Positions 25,755-34,732 of a stretch of 64,000 nucleotides of DNA are shown here, in pieces. The stretch comes from Methylomonas rhizoryzae (GTDB taxonomy: Bacteria; Pseudomonadota; Gammaproteobacteria; Methylococcales; Methylomonadaceae). The stretch is taken from contig NZ_CP043929.1 of NCBI RefSeq assembly GCF_008632455.1, forward strand, positions 2,604,001-2,668,000, written 5' to 3'. The notes under the pieces are model-generated. The model was not told where the DNA came from, searched no databases, and saw only the letters and a program-made list of their open reading frames with translations. Numbering within the stretch: position 1 is the first letter of the stretch; every line of letters starts with the position of its first letter. The position numbers were made by a program, and so were the translations under genes.

Positions 25755-27236
25755 ATGGGGCGATTGTTTTGGAAGTTTTTCTTTTCGTTTTGGCTAGCCG
25801 TGTTGCTGGCCGGCATCGGCGTCGGTAGCGCCGTATGGTGGCGACATAGGGAACAACTGAATGCCCGGCAACTGACGGAGATGCATATAGACCGGCACGC
25901 CGACGCCTGGGTATCCGCTGCCGCCAATGTATTGCGGCACGGCGGCATCGATGCGTTAAGCCAATATTTGTCCGAACTCGGCGAACCGCACAATCCTCCG
26001 GTGTATGCAGTCGACGACACAGACCGCGAATTACTTAGAAGAGAAGTCAGCGCAGAAACGCTACAACATGCCCGCGCCTTGTACTTGCGAGCCGCTTTTC
26101 CCAAGGCCATTCAACTGATCCAGGCCGCGAACGGCCATAGCTACTTGCTGTTCGCCGCGTTACCTGAACACGGTTTTCATCCACCGCACGAGCAGGATGT
26201 CCAACGCGGCATTCCTCCCGGGCCGCCGCCGCATGCCGGTCACGGCGAATTCGGCCCGATAGAATTCGGTGGCAAACCGCCCGGGGTGACGCACCCAAGA
26301 CCGCACGAGCCACCGTCACCTTGGTTACCTATTACCACCGGGCTTATCGCCAGTCTATTGTTCAGCATGGCGTTGGCCTGGTATTTCGCTACGCCGATCC
26401 GCGGCTTACGACAAGCGTTCGCAGCGGTGGCGGAAGGCAAGCTGCAAACCCGGGTCGGCCGCTCATTGGGCAAACGCAGAGACGAACTGGTCGACTTAGG
26501 CTTGGCTTTCGACCATATGGCCGAACAAATCGAAAACTTGGTAGACGCGCAACAACGCTTGTTGCACGACGTATCTCACGAATTGCGTTCGCCGTTGGCC
26601 CGCATGCAGGTAGCGATTGGTCTGGCTCAACAGCAACCGGACAAAATTGCCGCCAGCTTGGAGCGTATCGAACGCGAATCCCAGCGAATTAACGAACTGG
26701 TAGGCGAATTATTGATGCTGTCCAGATTGGAAGCCGGGGTCTGCGACGATGCATGCGTCGATGCCGATGTCGGCTGCTTGCTGAAAGACATAGCCGAAGA
26801 CGCCCGTTTCGAAGCCGAATCCAAGGGGATTAGCTTGACATACCGCAGTGTTGCCGACGAATTATACGGCTCGATCCGCGCCGAACTGTTGTTGCGAGCC
26901 GTGGAAAACGTCTTGCGCAATGCGGTACAACATTGCCGCGCAGACGGCGAAGTGGAAATGATCGTAGATTATCAACCTTCCCTACAGTGCTTAAAGATAA
27001 CGGTAAACGATCAAGGTCCAGGAGTAGCGGAAGCGGATTTGCAAGCCATTTTCATGCCATTCTTCCGGAGCGGGAAACGCGTCAGACCGGATAGCGTGGG
27101 CTTGGGCTTAACCATTGCCCAACGTTCCGTATCGGCACTAGGCGGAAACGTCAGTGCCCGCAACCGGCCGACAGGCGGCTTGCAAGTCGCTATCGAATTA
27201 CCCTTTACCGCTACGATGGCTTCCGGCGTAATCTAA
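25755..27236 (+). CDS. cpxA: CpxA-type sensor histidine kinase
   Basis: A 493-residue inner-membrane kinase for envelope stress. First membrane helix at residues about 9-30 (FFFSFWLAVLLAGIGVGSAV), a periplasmic domain with an unusual Pro/His/Gly-rich stretch near 155-195 (PPGPPPHAGHGEFG, HPRPHEPPSPW), second helix near 198-215, HAMP (TPIRGLRQAFAAVAEGKL), then HDVSHELRSPLARMQ with the phospho-acceptor His and HATPase motifs (NVLRNAVQHC, NDQGPGVAEADL, VGLGLTIAQRSV). The His-rich periplasmic loop may let it sense metal and parallels the Met/His-rich CpxP-like partner. Confidence 0.88.
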   Translation: MGRLFWKFFFSFWLAVLLAGIGVGSAVWWRHREQLNARQLTEMHIDRHADAWVSAAANVLRHGGIDALSQYLSELGEPHNPPVYAVDDTDRELLRREVSAETLQHARALYLRAAFPKAIQLIQAANGHSYLLFAALPEHGFHPPHEQDVQRGIPPGPPPHAGHGEFGPIEFGGKPPGVTHPRPHEPPSPWLPITTGLIASLLFSMALAWYFATPIRGLRQAFAAVAEGKLQTRVGRSLGKRRDELVDLGLAFDHMAEQIENLVDAQQRLLHDVSHELRSPLARMQVAIGLAQQQPDKIAASLERIERESQRINELVGELLMLSRLEAGVCDDACVDADVGCLLKDIAEDARFEAESKGISLTYRSVADELYGSIRAELLLRAVENVLRNAVQHCRADGEVEMIVDYQPSLQCLKITVNDQGPGVAEADLQAIFMPFFRSGKRVRPDSVGLGLTIAQRSVSALGGNVSARNRPTGGLQVAIELPFTATMASGVI

Positions 27237-27340
27237 TTTTGAAGTCGGCGCAAACCGCGCCATTCATATAGCTCTCCCATTCGCCGCCGTTGCAAACATG
27301 CCAAGCACTCTATAGCACCTCAGGACAACAGGAGACAACG

Positions 27341-27697
27341 ATGTTTAGACCATTGATTTTTACCCTAAGCTGCCTGAGCTTATTAGGCTTTAGCAACGTC
27401 TCCTGGCCGGGCGGGCGCCACGCTCACGCCCATTCCGGCTTTGGCTTTTATGTTGGCGTACCGTTTTGGCCCCGGCCCTATTACCTCTACCCACCCTATT
27501 ACGACTACGCCCCACCGGTCATCACGGTCTTGCAAGATCCGCCGGTTTACATCGAGCGCGAACCCGCCGCCGCAGCCGCCGGTCACACCTATCCGCAAGG
27601 TTACTGGTATTACTGCTTCGATCCACAGGGATATTACCCCGTTGTGCAGACTTGCCCGGGTGGCTGGCAAGCGGTCGAACCGACTCCGCCCCAATAA
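27341..27697 (+). CDS. Exported Tyr/Pro-rich protein
   Basis: A 118-residue protein with signal peptide (MFRPLIFTLSCLSLLGFSNV), a His-rich start (GGRHAHAHSGFGFYVGVPFW), Tyr/Pro-rich middle (YYLYPPYYDYAPP) and a conserved-looking end YPQGYWYYCFDPQGYYPVVQ followed by TCPGGWQ. The last block is a known small periplasmic family of unknown function, common in proteobacteria. ATG at 27341 has a strong CAGGAGA site 7 bases upstream. It lies downstream of cpxA and upstream of a broken glycine-zipper gene, which often accompany each other. Confidence 0.75.
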   Translation: MFRPLIFTLSCLSLLGFSNVSWPGGRHAHAHSGFGFYVGVPFWPRPYYLYPPYYDYAPPVITVLQDPPVYIEREPAAAAAGHTYPQGYWYYCFDPQGYYPVVQTCPGGWQAVEPTPPQ

Positions 27698-27724
27698 CCG
27701 CACTGTGCTTATAACAGAAATCCG

Positions 27725-28226
27725 ATGAACTCGCGTTTACCCTTTCTCTGCTTGAGCCCATGCTCAGCGCTATTCGCTTGCGCGCACCATACTTAGCGGC
27801 CCAAGTATTACGGCCCTACCCGCAATAGCATGCGGTTCGACCCATTTCGCTACGATGACGAAATGTGCCGCCGATATGCCGCCGACTAGACCGGCATAAG
27901 CCCTACGCAAGCCGCCGCAAACAGCCAACTCGGTAGCGCGGTCGCCGACTCCGCCCCTAGGCGCGCTGGACGGAACGGCAATAGGCAGTGGTGACGGCGC
28001 GGCGATAGGCGCGGACAGGATGGTTACCGGCAGCATCGTCGGCAGCGGATACGGTCGCAGCTCGGCTTACGCTAGCCAACAAAATACGACAACGCCTACA
28101 TTCAATATATGTACGGCCAAGGCCACAAAGTACCAATTTCAGAGCGCATCGCCAAGTCACCCGCCCCGACTAGCCGTTTCATACCGCCCTCGCGCCTCCC
28201 GGAACCCCACCACCGCCTTCGCGTGA
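27725..28226 (+). pseudogene. Decayed glycine-zipper lipoprotein gene
   Basis: From the ATG at 27725 the frame reads a lipoprotein-like start (MNSRLPFLCLSPCSALFACA), is broken by TAG at 27794 and TAG at 27887, and continues RPKYYGPTRNSMRFDPFRYD and EMCRRYAAD, then SQLGSAVA. Frameshifts follow: a glycine-zipper stretch (GAAIGADRMVTGSIVGSGYG, RSSAYASQQ) is in another frame near 27985-28078, and AYIQYMYGQGHKVPIS in a third near 28092-28140. Intact relatives carry YIQCMYAKGHQVP. At least two nonsense and two frameshift changes make it a pseudogene. Confidence 0.75.
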
Positions 28227-28417
28227 GTGCAACAGACGCGACGCATGATGACAATCATCCGGCCAATGAAAAGCGCTGACGCTGAAAGCACACTCGTGCG
28301 CTTAGAAAACTATTTTTTACAACACCGCAGTAGTTCTCATAATGAGTTTCAGGAAAATAAGCGAGGTTTTTCTTGACTGAAGCATGAAACTCCTGTTTAA
28401 TGCGCGGCTGTCACAGC

Positions 28418-28493
<76 letters not shown>

Positions 28494-28636
28494 TTTTTCC
28501 GCACGCAAAAATCCCCTAACACACTGAACGGTAATGATAATTTCGGTTTTCTATATCCGCCGTTTCGCGTGTAATTCAACGGCTACGAAAACACCAGTTT
28601 GAGCACGGCGCGCTGGTCTTCAAATCGCCCGGAATG

Positions 28637-28825
28637 CTATATTTTCAAGGGGTTAACTAATAGGTGCAGGGCGATTCGATACATCTCGTCGAAGCCGGGT
28701 AGCGGTTGCTTTGCTGCGACCAGTTGATCGTTCAGCACCAGCCGTTTTTTCTCCAGCGCATTGATTTGATTATCCGGTCCGGCAACCCAACGGCGGTTCT
28801 TTATGCTGTCATTGCACGGCATCAC
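28637..28825 (-). pseudogene. C-terminal remnant of a serine recombinase
   Basis: A 62-codon frame whose text (QINALEKKRLVLNDQLVAAK, PLPGFDEMYRIALHLLVNPL) matches the coiled-coil and C-terminal end of large serine recombinases, which usually read L-EKE-LLL-EKL and FEEMFRTALAFLANPWKLW. The catalytic and zinc-ribbon domains are missing, so it is a fragment. It lies 143 bases from tRNA-Phe, a frequent integration target, and may be a relic of an older mobile element separate from the one starting at 29256. Confidence 0.6.
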
Positions 28826-29255
28826 CGCGCTTCGCGGTCATTTAAGACAACCCGCTCACCGCTAGCGGGCTTAGCCACGCTATAAGCCGGATGCTAGCCC
28901 AAGTCGACCGCTCTCTGCTTGTCGAATAGCCGGTAACCAAGCGCCACACTTTTCCACCGTCCGCCAATACCTCGACAAACATACCGCTTCCGTCAATTTG
29001 CGCCTATGCAACAGCTTCATCATGGTTACAGCCTAACACGACGGACACATCGCATATTGATTTTTTTAAAATCGAAAATAGATGCCCGCTTACCTATGCT
29101 TGCGCCCTGATAACATCGATTTTCTCACCCTACATCAAGGATGTTCGTGCCCGATTGGGACAGACTTGGCAGGATTTCGCAAGATCAATCCGAAACACGC
29201 TTTTGCTAAATAACTGGTATTTAATGGATTGCTTCGGAACCGTCCGGAACCGCTG
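28826..29255. other. Intergenic stretch, nothing recognised
   Basis: About 430 bases between the recombinase remnant and the left candidate attachment site. A short inverted repeat around CCGCTCACCGCTAGCGG (28851-28867) is visible. No coding or RNA feature is supported. Confidence 0.35.
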
Positions 29256-29273
29256 CTATTTCCCGATACAAAA
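29256..29273. other. Candidate left attachment site (mnmE-end-like)
   Basis: CTATTTCCCGATACAAAA matches 15 of 18 bases of the mnmE 3' terminus at 41017-41034 (TTACTTTCCGATACAAAA), same strand, with an uninterrupted 11-base core CCGATACAAAA. It marks the far boundary of the integrative element. Confidence 0.65.
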
Positions 29274-29469
29274 GCTAATGTTTATATAATAATCAATATA
29301 TTATGAACTATTTTGGGTAAATATAGTGTAAGTTGATGCAATGCAGAAAGAAACATAAGTCAACTATCGGACACAAGGGGACGGATGGATTTTCTAGAGA
29401 ATGCCTGGTAATGAGCCTTAGCTAACGTTTACTACTTACCCTTTGCGCAATTCTATAAAAGCATTTTGA

Positions 29470-32403
29470 CTAATGTAACTTCTGGCGAATTATCGACGCT
29501 TCACTAAATAGACTGTCCGCTTCTTTCCGGCGACTGCTGTCGGCTTTGACCAAAATGCCTAAATTATTCAGCGTCATGGCTACATACGGCAAATAGACGG
29601 CCGGGTTGTCGGCGGCCAGCTTGCGGTAATCGCCTAACGCCTCTTGATACAAGGCCTCCGCTTCTTTCCGCCGGCTGCTGTCGGCTTTGACCAAGATGCC
29701 TAAATTATTCAGCGACATGGCCACATCCGGCAAATAGACCGCCGGGTTGTCGGCGGCCAGCTTACGGCGTACGCCTAGCGCCTCTTGATACAAGGCCTCC
29801 GCTTCGTTCCGCCGGCTGCTGTCGGCTTTGACCAAGTTGCCTAAATTATTCAGCGTCATGGCCACACCCGGCAAATAGACCGCCGGGTTGTCGGCGGCCA
29901 GCTTACGGCGTACGCCTAGCGCCTCTTGATACAAGGCCTCCGCTTCTTTCCGCCGGCTGCTGTCGGCTTTGACCAAGTTGCCTAAATTATTCAGCGTCGT
30001 GGCGACACCCGGCAAATAGACCGCCGGGTTGTCGGCGGCCAGCTTACGGCGTACGCCTAGCGCCTCTTGATACAAGGCCTCCGCTTCGTTCCGCCGGCCG
30101 CTGTCGTCACTGACCAAGATGCCTAAATTATTCAGCGTCATGGCCACATCCGGTAAATAGACCGCCGGGTTGTCGGCGGCCAGCTTGCGGCGTACGCCTA
30201 GCGCCTCTTGATACAAGGCCTCCGCTTCTTTCCGCCGGCTGCTGTCGGCTTTGACCAAGTTGCCTAAATTATTCAGCGTCGTGGCGACATACGGCAAATA
30301 GACCGCCGGGTTGTCGGCGGCCAGCTTACGGCATACGCCTAGCGCCTCTTGATACAAGGCCTCCGCTTCTTTCCGCCGGCCGCTGTCGTCACTGACCAAG
30401 GCGCCCAAATTATTCAGCGTCATGGCCACATCCGGCAAATAGACCGCCGGGTTGTCGGCGGCCAGCTTGCGGTACACGTCTAACGCCTCTTGATACAAGG
30501 CCTCCGCTTCTTTCCGCCGGCTGCTGTCGTCACTGACCAAGATGCCTAAATTATTCAGCGTGCCTGCCACATCCGGTAAATAGACCGCCGGGTTGTCGGC
30601 GGCCAGCTTACGGCGTACGCCTAGCGCCTCTTGATACAAGGCCTCCGCTTCGTTCCGCCGGCGGCTGTCAGCACTGACCAAGGTGCCTAAATTATTCAGC
30701 GTCGTGGCCACATCCGGCAAATAGACCGCCGGGTTGTCAGCGGCCAGCTTACGGCGTACGCCTAGCGCTTCTTGATACAAGGCCTCCGCTTCGTTCCGCC
30801 GGCTGCTGTCGTCACTGACCAAGGCGCCCAAATTATTCAGCGTCGTGGCGACATACGGCAAATAGACCGCCGGGTTGTCGGCGGCCAGCTTGCGGTAATC
30901 GCCTAGCGCCTCTTGATACAAGGCCTCCGCTTCGTTCCGCCGGCTGCTGTCGGCACTGACCAAGAGGCCTAAATTATTCAGCGTCATGGCGACATACGGC
31001 AAATAGACCGCCGGGTTGTCGGCGGCCAGCTTGCGGTACACGTCTAACGCCTCTTGATACAAGGCCTCCGCTTCTTTCCGCCGGCTGCTGTCGGCACTGA
31101 CCAAGAGGCCTAAATTATTCAGCGTCATGACCACATCAGGCAAGTAGACCGCCGGGTTGTCGGCGGCCAGCTTGCGACACACGCCTAGCGCCTCTTGATA
31201 CAAGGCCTCCGCTTCTTTCCGCCGGCTGCTGTCGGCACTGACCAAGTTGCCTAAATTATTCAGCGTCATGGCCACATCCGGTAAATAGACCGCTGGGTTG
31301 TCGGCGGCCAGCTTGCGGTACACGTCTAACGCCTCTTGATACAAGGCCTCCGCTTCTTTCCGCCGGCTGCTGTCGGCACTGACCAAGAGGCCTAAATTAT
31401 TCAGCGTCATGGCCACATCAGGCAAGTAGACCGCCGGGTTGTCGGCGGCCAGCTTGCGACACACGCCTAGCGCCTCTTGATACAAGGCCTCCGCTTCTTT
31501 CCGCCGGCTGCTGTCGGCACTGACCAAGAGGCCTAAATTATTCAGCGTGCCTGCCACATCCGGCAAATAGACCGCCGGGTTGTCGGCGGCCAGCTTGCGG
31601 TAATCGCCTAGCGCCTCTTGATAGACTTTTTCCGAAGCCTTAAATTGATTGTTGTCTTGTAAAAAACGAGCGTAAGCAAATAAATTTTCGGGGGTGCGAG
31701 CGGATGTCAGCGCTTTTTCATAATATTCGCTGGTTTTGCCAACCCGATCCGGCAGACTATAATCAATCGCTGTGAGTTTAGCTTTCAGTAAAAACTCTGT
31801 AGCGTTGTTATTTAATTGTCTGTCCAGTTCGGCTTGCTCAGTTTCCATCCGTTTTTTTTTAACTAATAATGCGCTTTGGTCTTGGCTCATACCTTCTGCG
31901 TCTAAAATGGTACGTGCTTTCTGATAATCTCCTGTATCGAAATATTGTTTAGCCAGACGTAATCTTTCGGTGTTGATCGGGATTTTGTTGAAATCTTCGG
32001 CCAGTTTTAATACGTCGCGCTTGAAATCTTCTATGTTTTGTTGCGCCTGTTTTAACTCTTGTCTAAAACTAGGGTCTTCAGGATAGGATTTGAAATGCTG
32101 TTCGGCTTTTTCAAGTTCAGACTTTAAAGCGAGATAATCCGCTGATTTATAGATATTGCCCGTAGTGACGATGTTGCTATCACCATCGATGTTTGTGCTG
32201 ATAATATTGTGGTTGCCATTGACTTGGTTGTTATTGTTGCCGGTTATAACCATGCTACCCGTGGGTGCTGGAACCTTATCCGAATCGTTTAAGTACGCAT
32301 AGATTCCACCGATCGCCACCGCTAAACCACTTCCGATGAAGGCCAGTGTTTTTTGATTTTTTGAGACTGAAATCCAACGCCAAATTCGTTTTAGCCAAAT
32401 CAT
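29470..32403 (-). CDS. Membrane-anchored TPR protein with 15 near-identical 47-residue repeats
   Basis: A 977-residue protein. Residues about 18-37 (KTLAFIGSGLAVAIGGIYAY) form one membrane anchor; an Asn/Gly-rich stretch follows (NNNNQVNGNHNIISTNIDGD), then a coiled-coil/helical region to about residue 255 (LKSELEKAEQHFKSYPEDPS, TNTERLRLAKQYFDTGDY-like). Fifteen 47-residue tetratricopeptide-type repeats (EAEALYQEALG, KLAADNPAVYLPDVAMTLNN, LGNLVSADSSRRK) fill residues about 256-960, followed by a partial repeat. TPR arrays bind proteins. No enzymatic domain is visible, so its role is unknown. It is the largest gene of the integrative element and probable cargo, perhaps acting as a scaffold or sensor. 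Confidence 0.85.
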   Translation of the reverse strand: MIWLKRIWRWISVSKNQKTLAFIGSGLAVAIGGIYAYLNDSDKVPAPTGSMVITGNNNNQVNGNHNIISTNIDGDSNIVTTGNIYKSADYLALKSELEKAEQHFKSYPEDPSFRQELKQAQQNIEDFKRDVLKLAEDFNKIPINTERLRLAKQYFDTGDYQKARTILDAEGMSQDQSALLVKKKRMETEQAELDRQLNNNATEFLLKAKLTAIDYSLPDRVGKTSEYYEKALTSARTPENLFAYARFLQDNNQFKASEKVYQEALGDYRKLAADNPAVYLPDVAGTLNNLGLLVSADSSRRKEAEALYQEALGVCRKLAADNPAVYLPDVAMTLNNLGLLVSADSSRRKEAEALYQEALDVYRKLAADNPAVYLPDVAMTLNNLGNLVSADSSRRKEAEALYQEALGVCRKLAADNPAVYLPDVVMTLNNLGLLVSADSSRRKEAEALYQEALDVYRKLAADNPAVYLPYVAMTLNNLGLLVSADSSRRNEAEALYQEALGDYRKLAADNPAVYLPYVATTLNNLGALVSDDSSRRNEAEALYQEALGVRRKLAADNPAVYLPDVATTLNNLGTLVSADSRRRNEAEALYQEALGVRRKLAADNPAVYLPDVAGTLNNLGILVSDDSSRRKEAEALYQEALDVYRKLAADNPAVYLPDVAMTLNNLGALVSDDSGRRKEAEALYQEALGVCRKLAADNPAVYLPYVATTLNNLGNLVKADSSRRKEAEALYQEALGVRRKLAADNPAVYLPDVAMTLNNLGILVSDDSGRRNEAEALYQEALGVRRKLAADNPAVYLPGVATTLNNLGNLVKADSSRRKEAEALYQEALGVRRKLAADNPAVYLPGVAMTLNNLGNLVKADSSRRNEAEALYQEALGVRRKLAADNPAVYLPDVAMSLNNLGILVKADSSRRKEAEALYQEALGDYRKLAADNPAVYLPYVAMTLNNLGILVKADSSRRKEADSLFSEASIIRQKLH
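29524..31638. repeat. 15 tandem 141-bp repeats inside the TPR gene
   Basis: The repeat unit is 141 bases (47 codons); for example CTCTTGATACAAGGCCTCCG recurs at 141-base steps from 29641. Copies differ at a few codons only (GVR, GVC, GDY or DVY; SADSS, KADSS or SDDSG). Near identity at DNA level points to recent expansion or gene conversion. Confidence 0.93.
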
Positions 32404-32674
32404 AAAACTCTAAATTTTTATCACTAAAAGGCGACATCATCACACACGCCATGCCCGCTATCAATCTAACGTGCATGCCACTTATATTGTCCTTTTAGAA
32501 CAGTCCGATGGAAACACTTACCCTATGTGCGGCATCAAATGGCCGCAATATAATCTTAGCGGGCGTTGGAGTTTAAAAACCAATGCCCGTTTCGGGTCGA
32601 TAGCACGCATATAACCTCGCCGACATTTTCTCACTTAACTTCAATTAAACTTCGCAAATTAATGTATACATTTT

Positions 32675-32782
32675 TTTACACTTTACACACACCCTTCAAA
32701 CCCGCATTCTACCGTGTAAATAAAACTTAACTTTACACTTTATTTACATGTGCTATCATGAGTCTAAGACTTTATTTTACAC
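32675..32782. promoter_or_regulatory. Candidate res site/operator of the resolvase gene
   Basis: Six copies of the heptamer TTTACAC or its complement/near match lie at 32675-32681, 32682-32688, 32714-32720 (inverted), 32732-32738, 32743-32749 (TTTACAT) and 32776-32782, just upstream of the resolvase start. GTGTAAATAAA (32714-32724) and TTTATTTACA (32739-32748) form an inverted pair. Resolvases commonly bind and autoregulate at such sites. Confidence 0.55.
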
Positions 32783-32794
32783 ATAGGCGGGTTT

Positions 32795-33352
32795 ATGAAA
32801 GGTCAAAACATCGGTTACGTTCGGGTGAGTTCCACGGTTCAAAACACTGAACGCCAATTGGCGGACATAGCGCTTGATCGGGTGTTTACCGACAAGGTGA
32901 GCGGCAAGGATGTTAATCGGCCAGAGTTGAGCAACTGCTTAAACCATTTACGCCAAGGCGATACCTTGCACGTGCATTCGATAGACCGGTTGGCGCGGAA
33001 CCTGAAAGACTTGCAAACCTTGATCGAGCAACTGACCGGCCAAGGCGTGTCGGTGAAGTTTTACAAAGAAAATCTGACCTTCGAAGCCGCCGCCGCGTCG
33101 CCCATGCAAACGCTTATGCTGCAAATGCTGGGCGCGTTTGCCGAGTTCGAGCGCACCTTAATCAAGGAACGCCAGCGGGAAGGCATACAAGCCGCCAAGG
33201 CCCAAGGCAGAAAGTTAGGCGCCCCGGCTAAAATGAGCACCGAGCAAGCCGCCGAAATTAAAGCCAGGATCGAAGCCGGCGAAGAGAAAAGCGCCGTCGC
33301 TAAAGCCTACGGCATCAGCCGGCCGACCTTATACAAACTACTCGCCGCCTAA
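32795..33352 (+). CDS. Serine recombinase, resolvase/invertase family
   Basis: A 185-residue small serine recombinase. Catalytic N-terminal domain: YVRVSSTVQNTERQL with the nucleophile Ser (about residue 12), VHSIDRLARNLKDLQTLI with the conserved Arg residues, and FAEFERTLIKERQREGI leading into the long E-helix; the C-terminal helix-turn-helix is AVAKAYGISRPTLYKLL. It would resolve multimers of the element or invert/excise DNA at the adjacent TTTACAC sites. ATG at 32795 follows AGGCGGGTTT. A terminator hairpin follows the stop. Confidence 0.9.
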   Translation: MKGQNIGYVRVSSTVQNTERQLADIALDRVFTDKVSGKDVNRPELSNCLNHLRQGDTLHVHSIDRLARNLKDLQTLIEQLTGQGVSVKFYKENLTFEAAAASPMQTLMLQMLGAFAEFERTLIKERQREGIQAAKAQGRKLGAPAKMSTEQAAEIKARIEAGEEKSAVAKAYGISRPTLYKLLAA

Positions 33353-33365
33353 GCTCCCAACAAAA

Positions 33366-33403
33366 CAAAAGCCGGCAAGCCATCCCGGCCGCCGGCTTTT
33401 TTT
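33366..33403 (+). terminator. Rho-independent terminator after the resolvase gene
   Basis: AAAAGCCGGC and GCCGGCTTTTTTT form a GC-rich stem with a 14-base spacer and a T-run, 14 bases after the resolvase stop. On the minus strand the A-run becomes a T-run, so it may also stop the convergent radC-like gene. Confidence 0.8.
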
Positions 33404-33414
33404 ATCGCTTTCGG

Positions 33415-33939
33415 TTAGATCAAGCCTCGCTGGGCAAACGAAAACGGCGCACCGTTGCCGATTATGAAGTGGTCCAACAACCTAACGTCGATCAATTGCA
33501 GCGCCTGCTTGAGTAGGTTGGTAATGTTTCTATCCGCATCGCTCGGCCATAAGTCGCCGCTGGGGTGATTGTGGGCGATGAATAGTGACGATGCGCCGAG
33601 TTGTACGCAGCGTTTAACCACTTCGCGCGGATAAATCGCAGCAGTATCGACGGTTCCTTTAAACAACTCTTCGTATTGAATCACTTGGAGCGGCGCGCTT
33701 AAGTACAAGCACGCGAATACTTCGCGATCCCGCTCGCGCAAACGGGTTTGAAAGTAAGTGCCAACCAATTCCGGGGTATTCATTAAGTCGCCGCGCTCTA
33801 CCCGCTGGTTGAGCAACAGCGCTGCCGCCTTGATGATTTGCGCCTCGGTCAGCGAGCGACGCGCCGAGTATTTGCCGCCGGCATCGGCCACAAAATACGG
33901 CAATTTCAGCGGATTTGTAGCGTGAATGTGCGCCGCCAT
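33415..33939 (-). CDS. radC: RadC-type JAB/MPN-domain protein
   Basis: A 174-residue protein carrying the RadC MPN/JAMM domain: FKGTVDTAAIYPREVVKRCV, the zinc-binding IAHNHPSGDLWPSDAD motif, and LIDVRLLDHFIIGNG. The N-terminal helix-hairpin-helix of chromosomal RadC is absent, which is usual for copies on mobile elements. I chose the ATG at 33939 (MAAHIHATNP), which has GGGAGG 8-13 bases upstream; the longer frame to 34179 lacks such a site. Function of mobile RadC-like proteins is unsettled; anti-restriction or replication roles are suggested. Confidence 0.88.
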   Translation of the reverse strand: MAAHIHATNPLKLPYFVADAGGKYSARRSLTEAQIIKAAALLLNQRVERGDLMNTPELVGTYFQTRLRERDREVFACLYLSAPLQVIQYEELFKGTVDTAAIYPREVVKRCVQLGASSLFIAHNHPSGDLWPSDADRNITNLLKQALQLIDVRLLDHFIIGNGAPFSFAQRGLI

Positions 33940-34732
33940 GGTTACACCTCCCAGCAAAAGCCGATAGCTGACAACGCCGGTGAGGCAAGCGGCCCACATA
34001 CGGATGGTTTGTTGGGGCAATGATGCTCGAAACGAGCGGATTGGGATGCGCTGGGCATAGTGGTTACTCCGATGCTGGTTTGGATAAACCGTCGCTATAC
34101 TTCCTACAGCATTGGGCGACGGGCTTGAGTGGGGTAGGAAATACCGCGCATCGGTGCGGCCAGCCCGAAAGCTGCCCAAGCAAGCCCGTCATAACGAAAC
34201 ACACAGCTTAGCCGTGCCGAACGTCGGGCATAAAAAAGCCACTGGCTAAAGTGGCGATTGTCGCCGATGCAATGAAACGGGTTCCTACGCCCGGCCAGTC
34301 TGCGGACTGGCGGCGTTATTGTGCGGGTGCTGGGTTCGGCGTGTCAACGCTTTTTCGCTTGGGGTGCAAGCGGCGGGTGATTGGTTGCCGGGACCGCCAA
34401 TAATCGGCATAGCTTAAAAAGCCGGCGAGTTGCCAAGGTGGCATAGGTAGGCCTCTATCGAAAGGGGGGTTAAACGAACGTAGAAGACGGGGTAAGGATA
34501 CCGGCCATTTCCGCTAAACCTAGCCCGAACCCCATATTTGCCACCGCGCCCGCTCTGAGCGCCATGCTCGGTGGCGGGCGGTCATAACCGGCCTTTGCAC
34601 TCGACAGCGCTGATACTCAAACCTAAACAACCCAGTCGAACGCCGATCCCCGCGCCGAACTGAATCACGCCAAGGGGTAGGCGCGGCTGGGGGCTGATCC
34701 GGTCGGGGCGTGACGGTCAACATCCATCCAAG
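33940..34732. other. Non-coding stretch of the element
   Basis: About 790 bases between the radC-like gene and the candidate origin. It contains an inverted repeat around CCAGTC-TGCG-GACTGG (34296-34311). A minus-strand frame at 34520-34723 is Arg-rich and unconvincing. It probably holds the radC promoter or other cis elements. Confidence 0.35.

Noticed and set aside
27770..28036. Minus-strand open frame of 88 codons
   Set aside because: It is antisense to the decayed glycine-zipper lipoprotein gene, whose plus-strand fragments are recognisable; the minus frame has no domain.
33940..34179. Longer N-terminus for the radC-like gene
   Set aside because: The internal ATG at 33939 has a strong GGGAGG site, and the upstream residues do not resemble RadC.
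34520..34723. Arg-rich 67-codon minus frame in the island's non-coding stretch
   Set aside because: Low complexity, no ribosome-binding site and next to the candidate origin; likely a chance frame.
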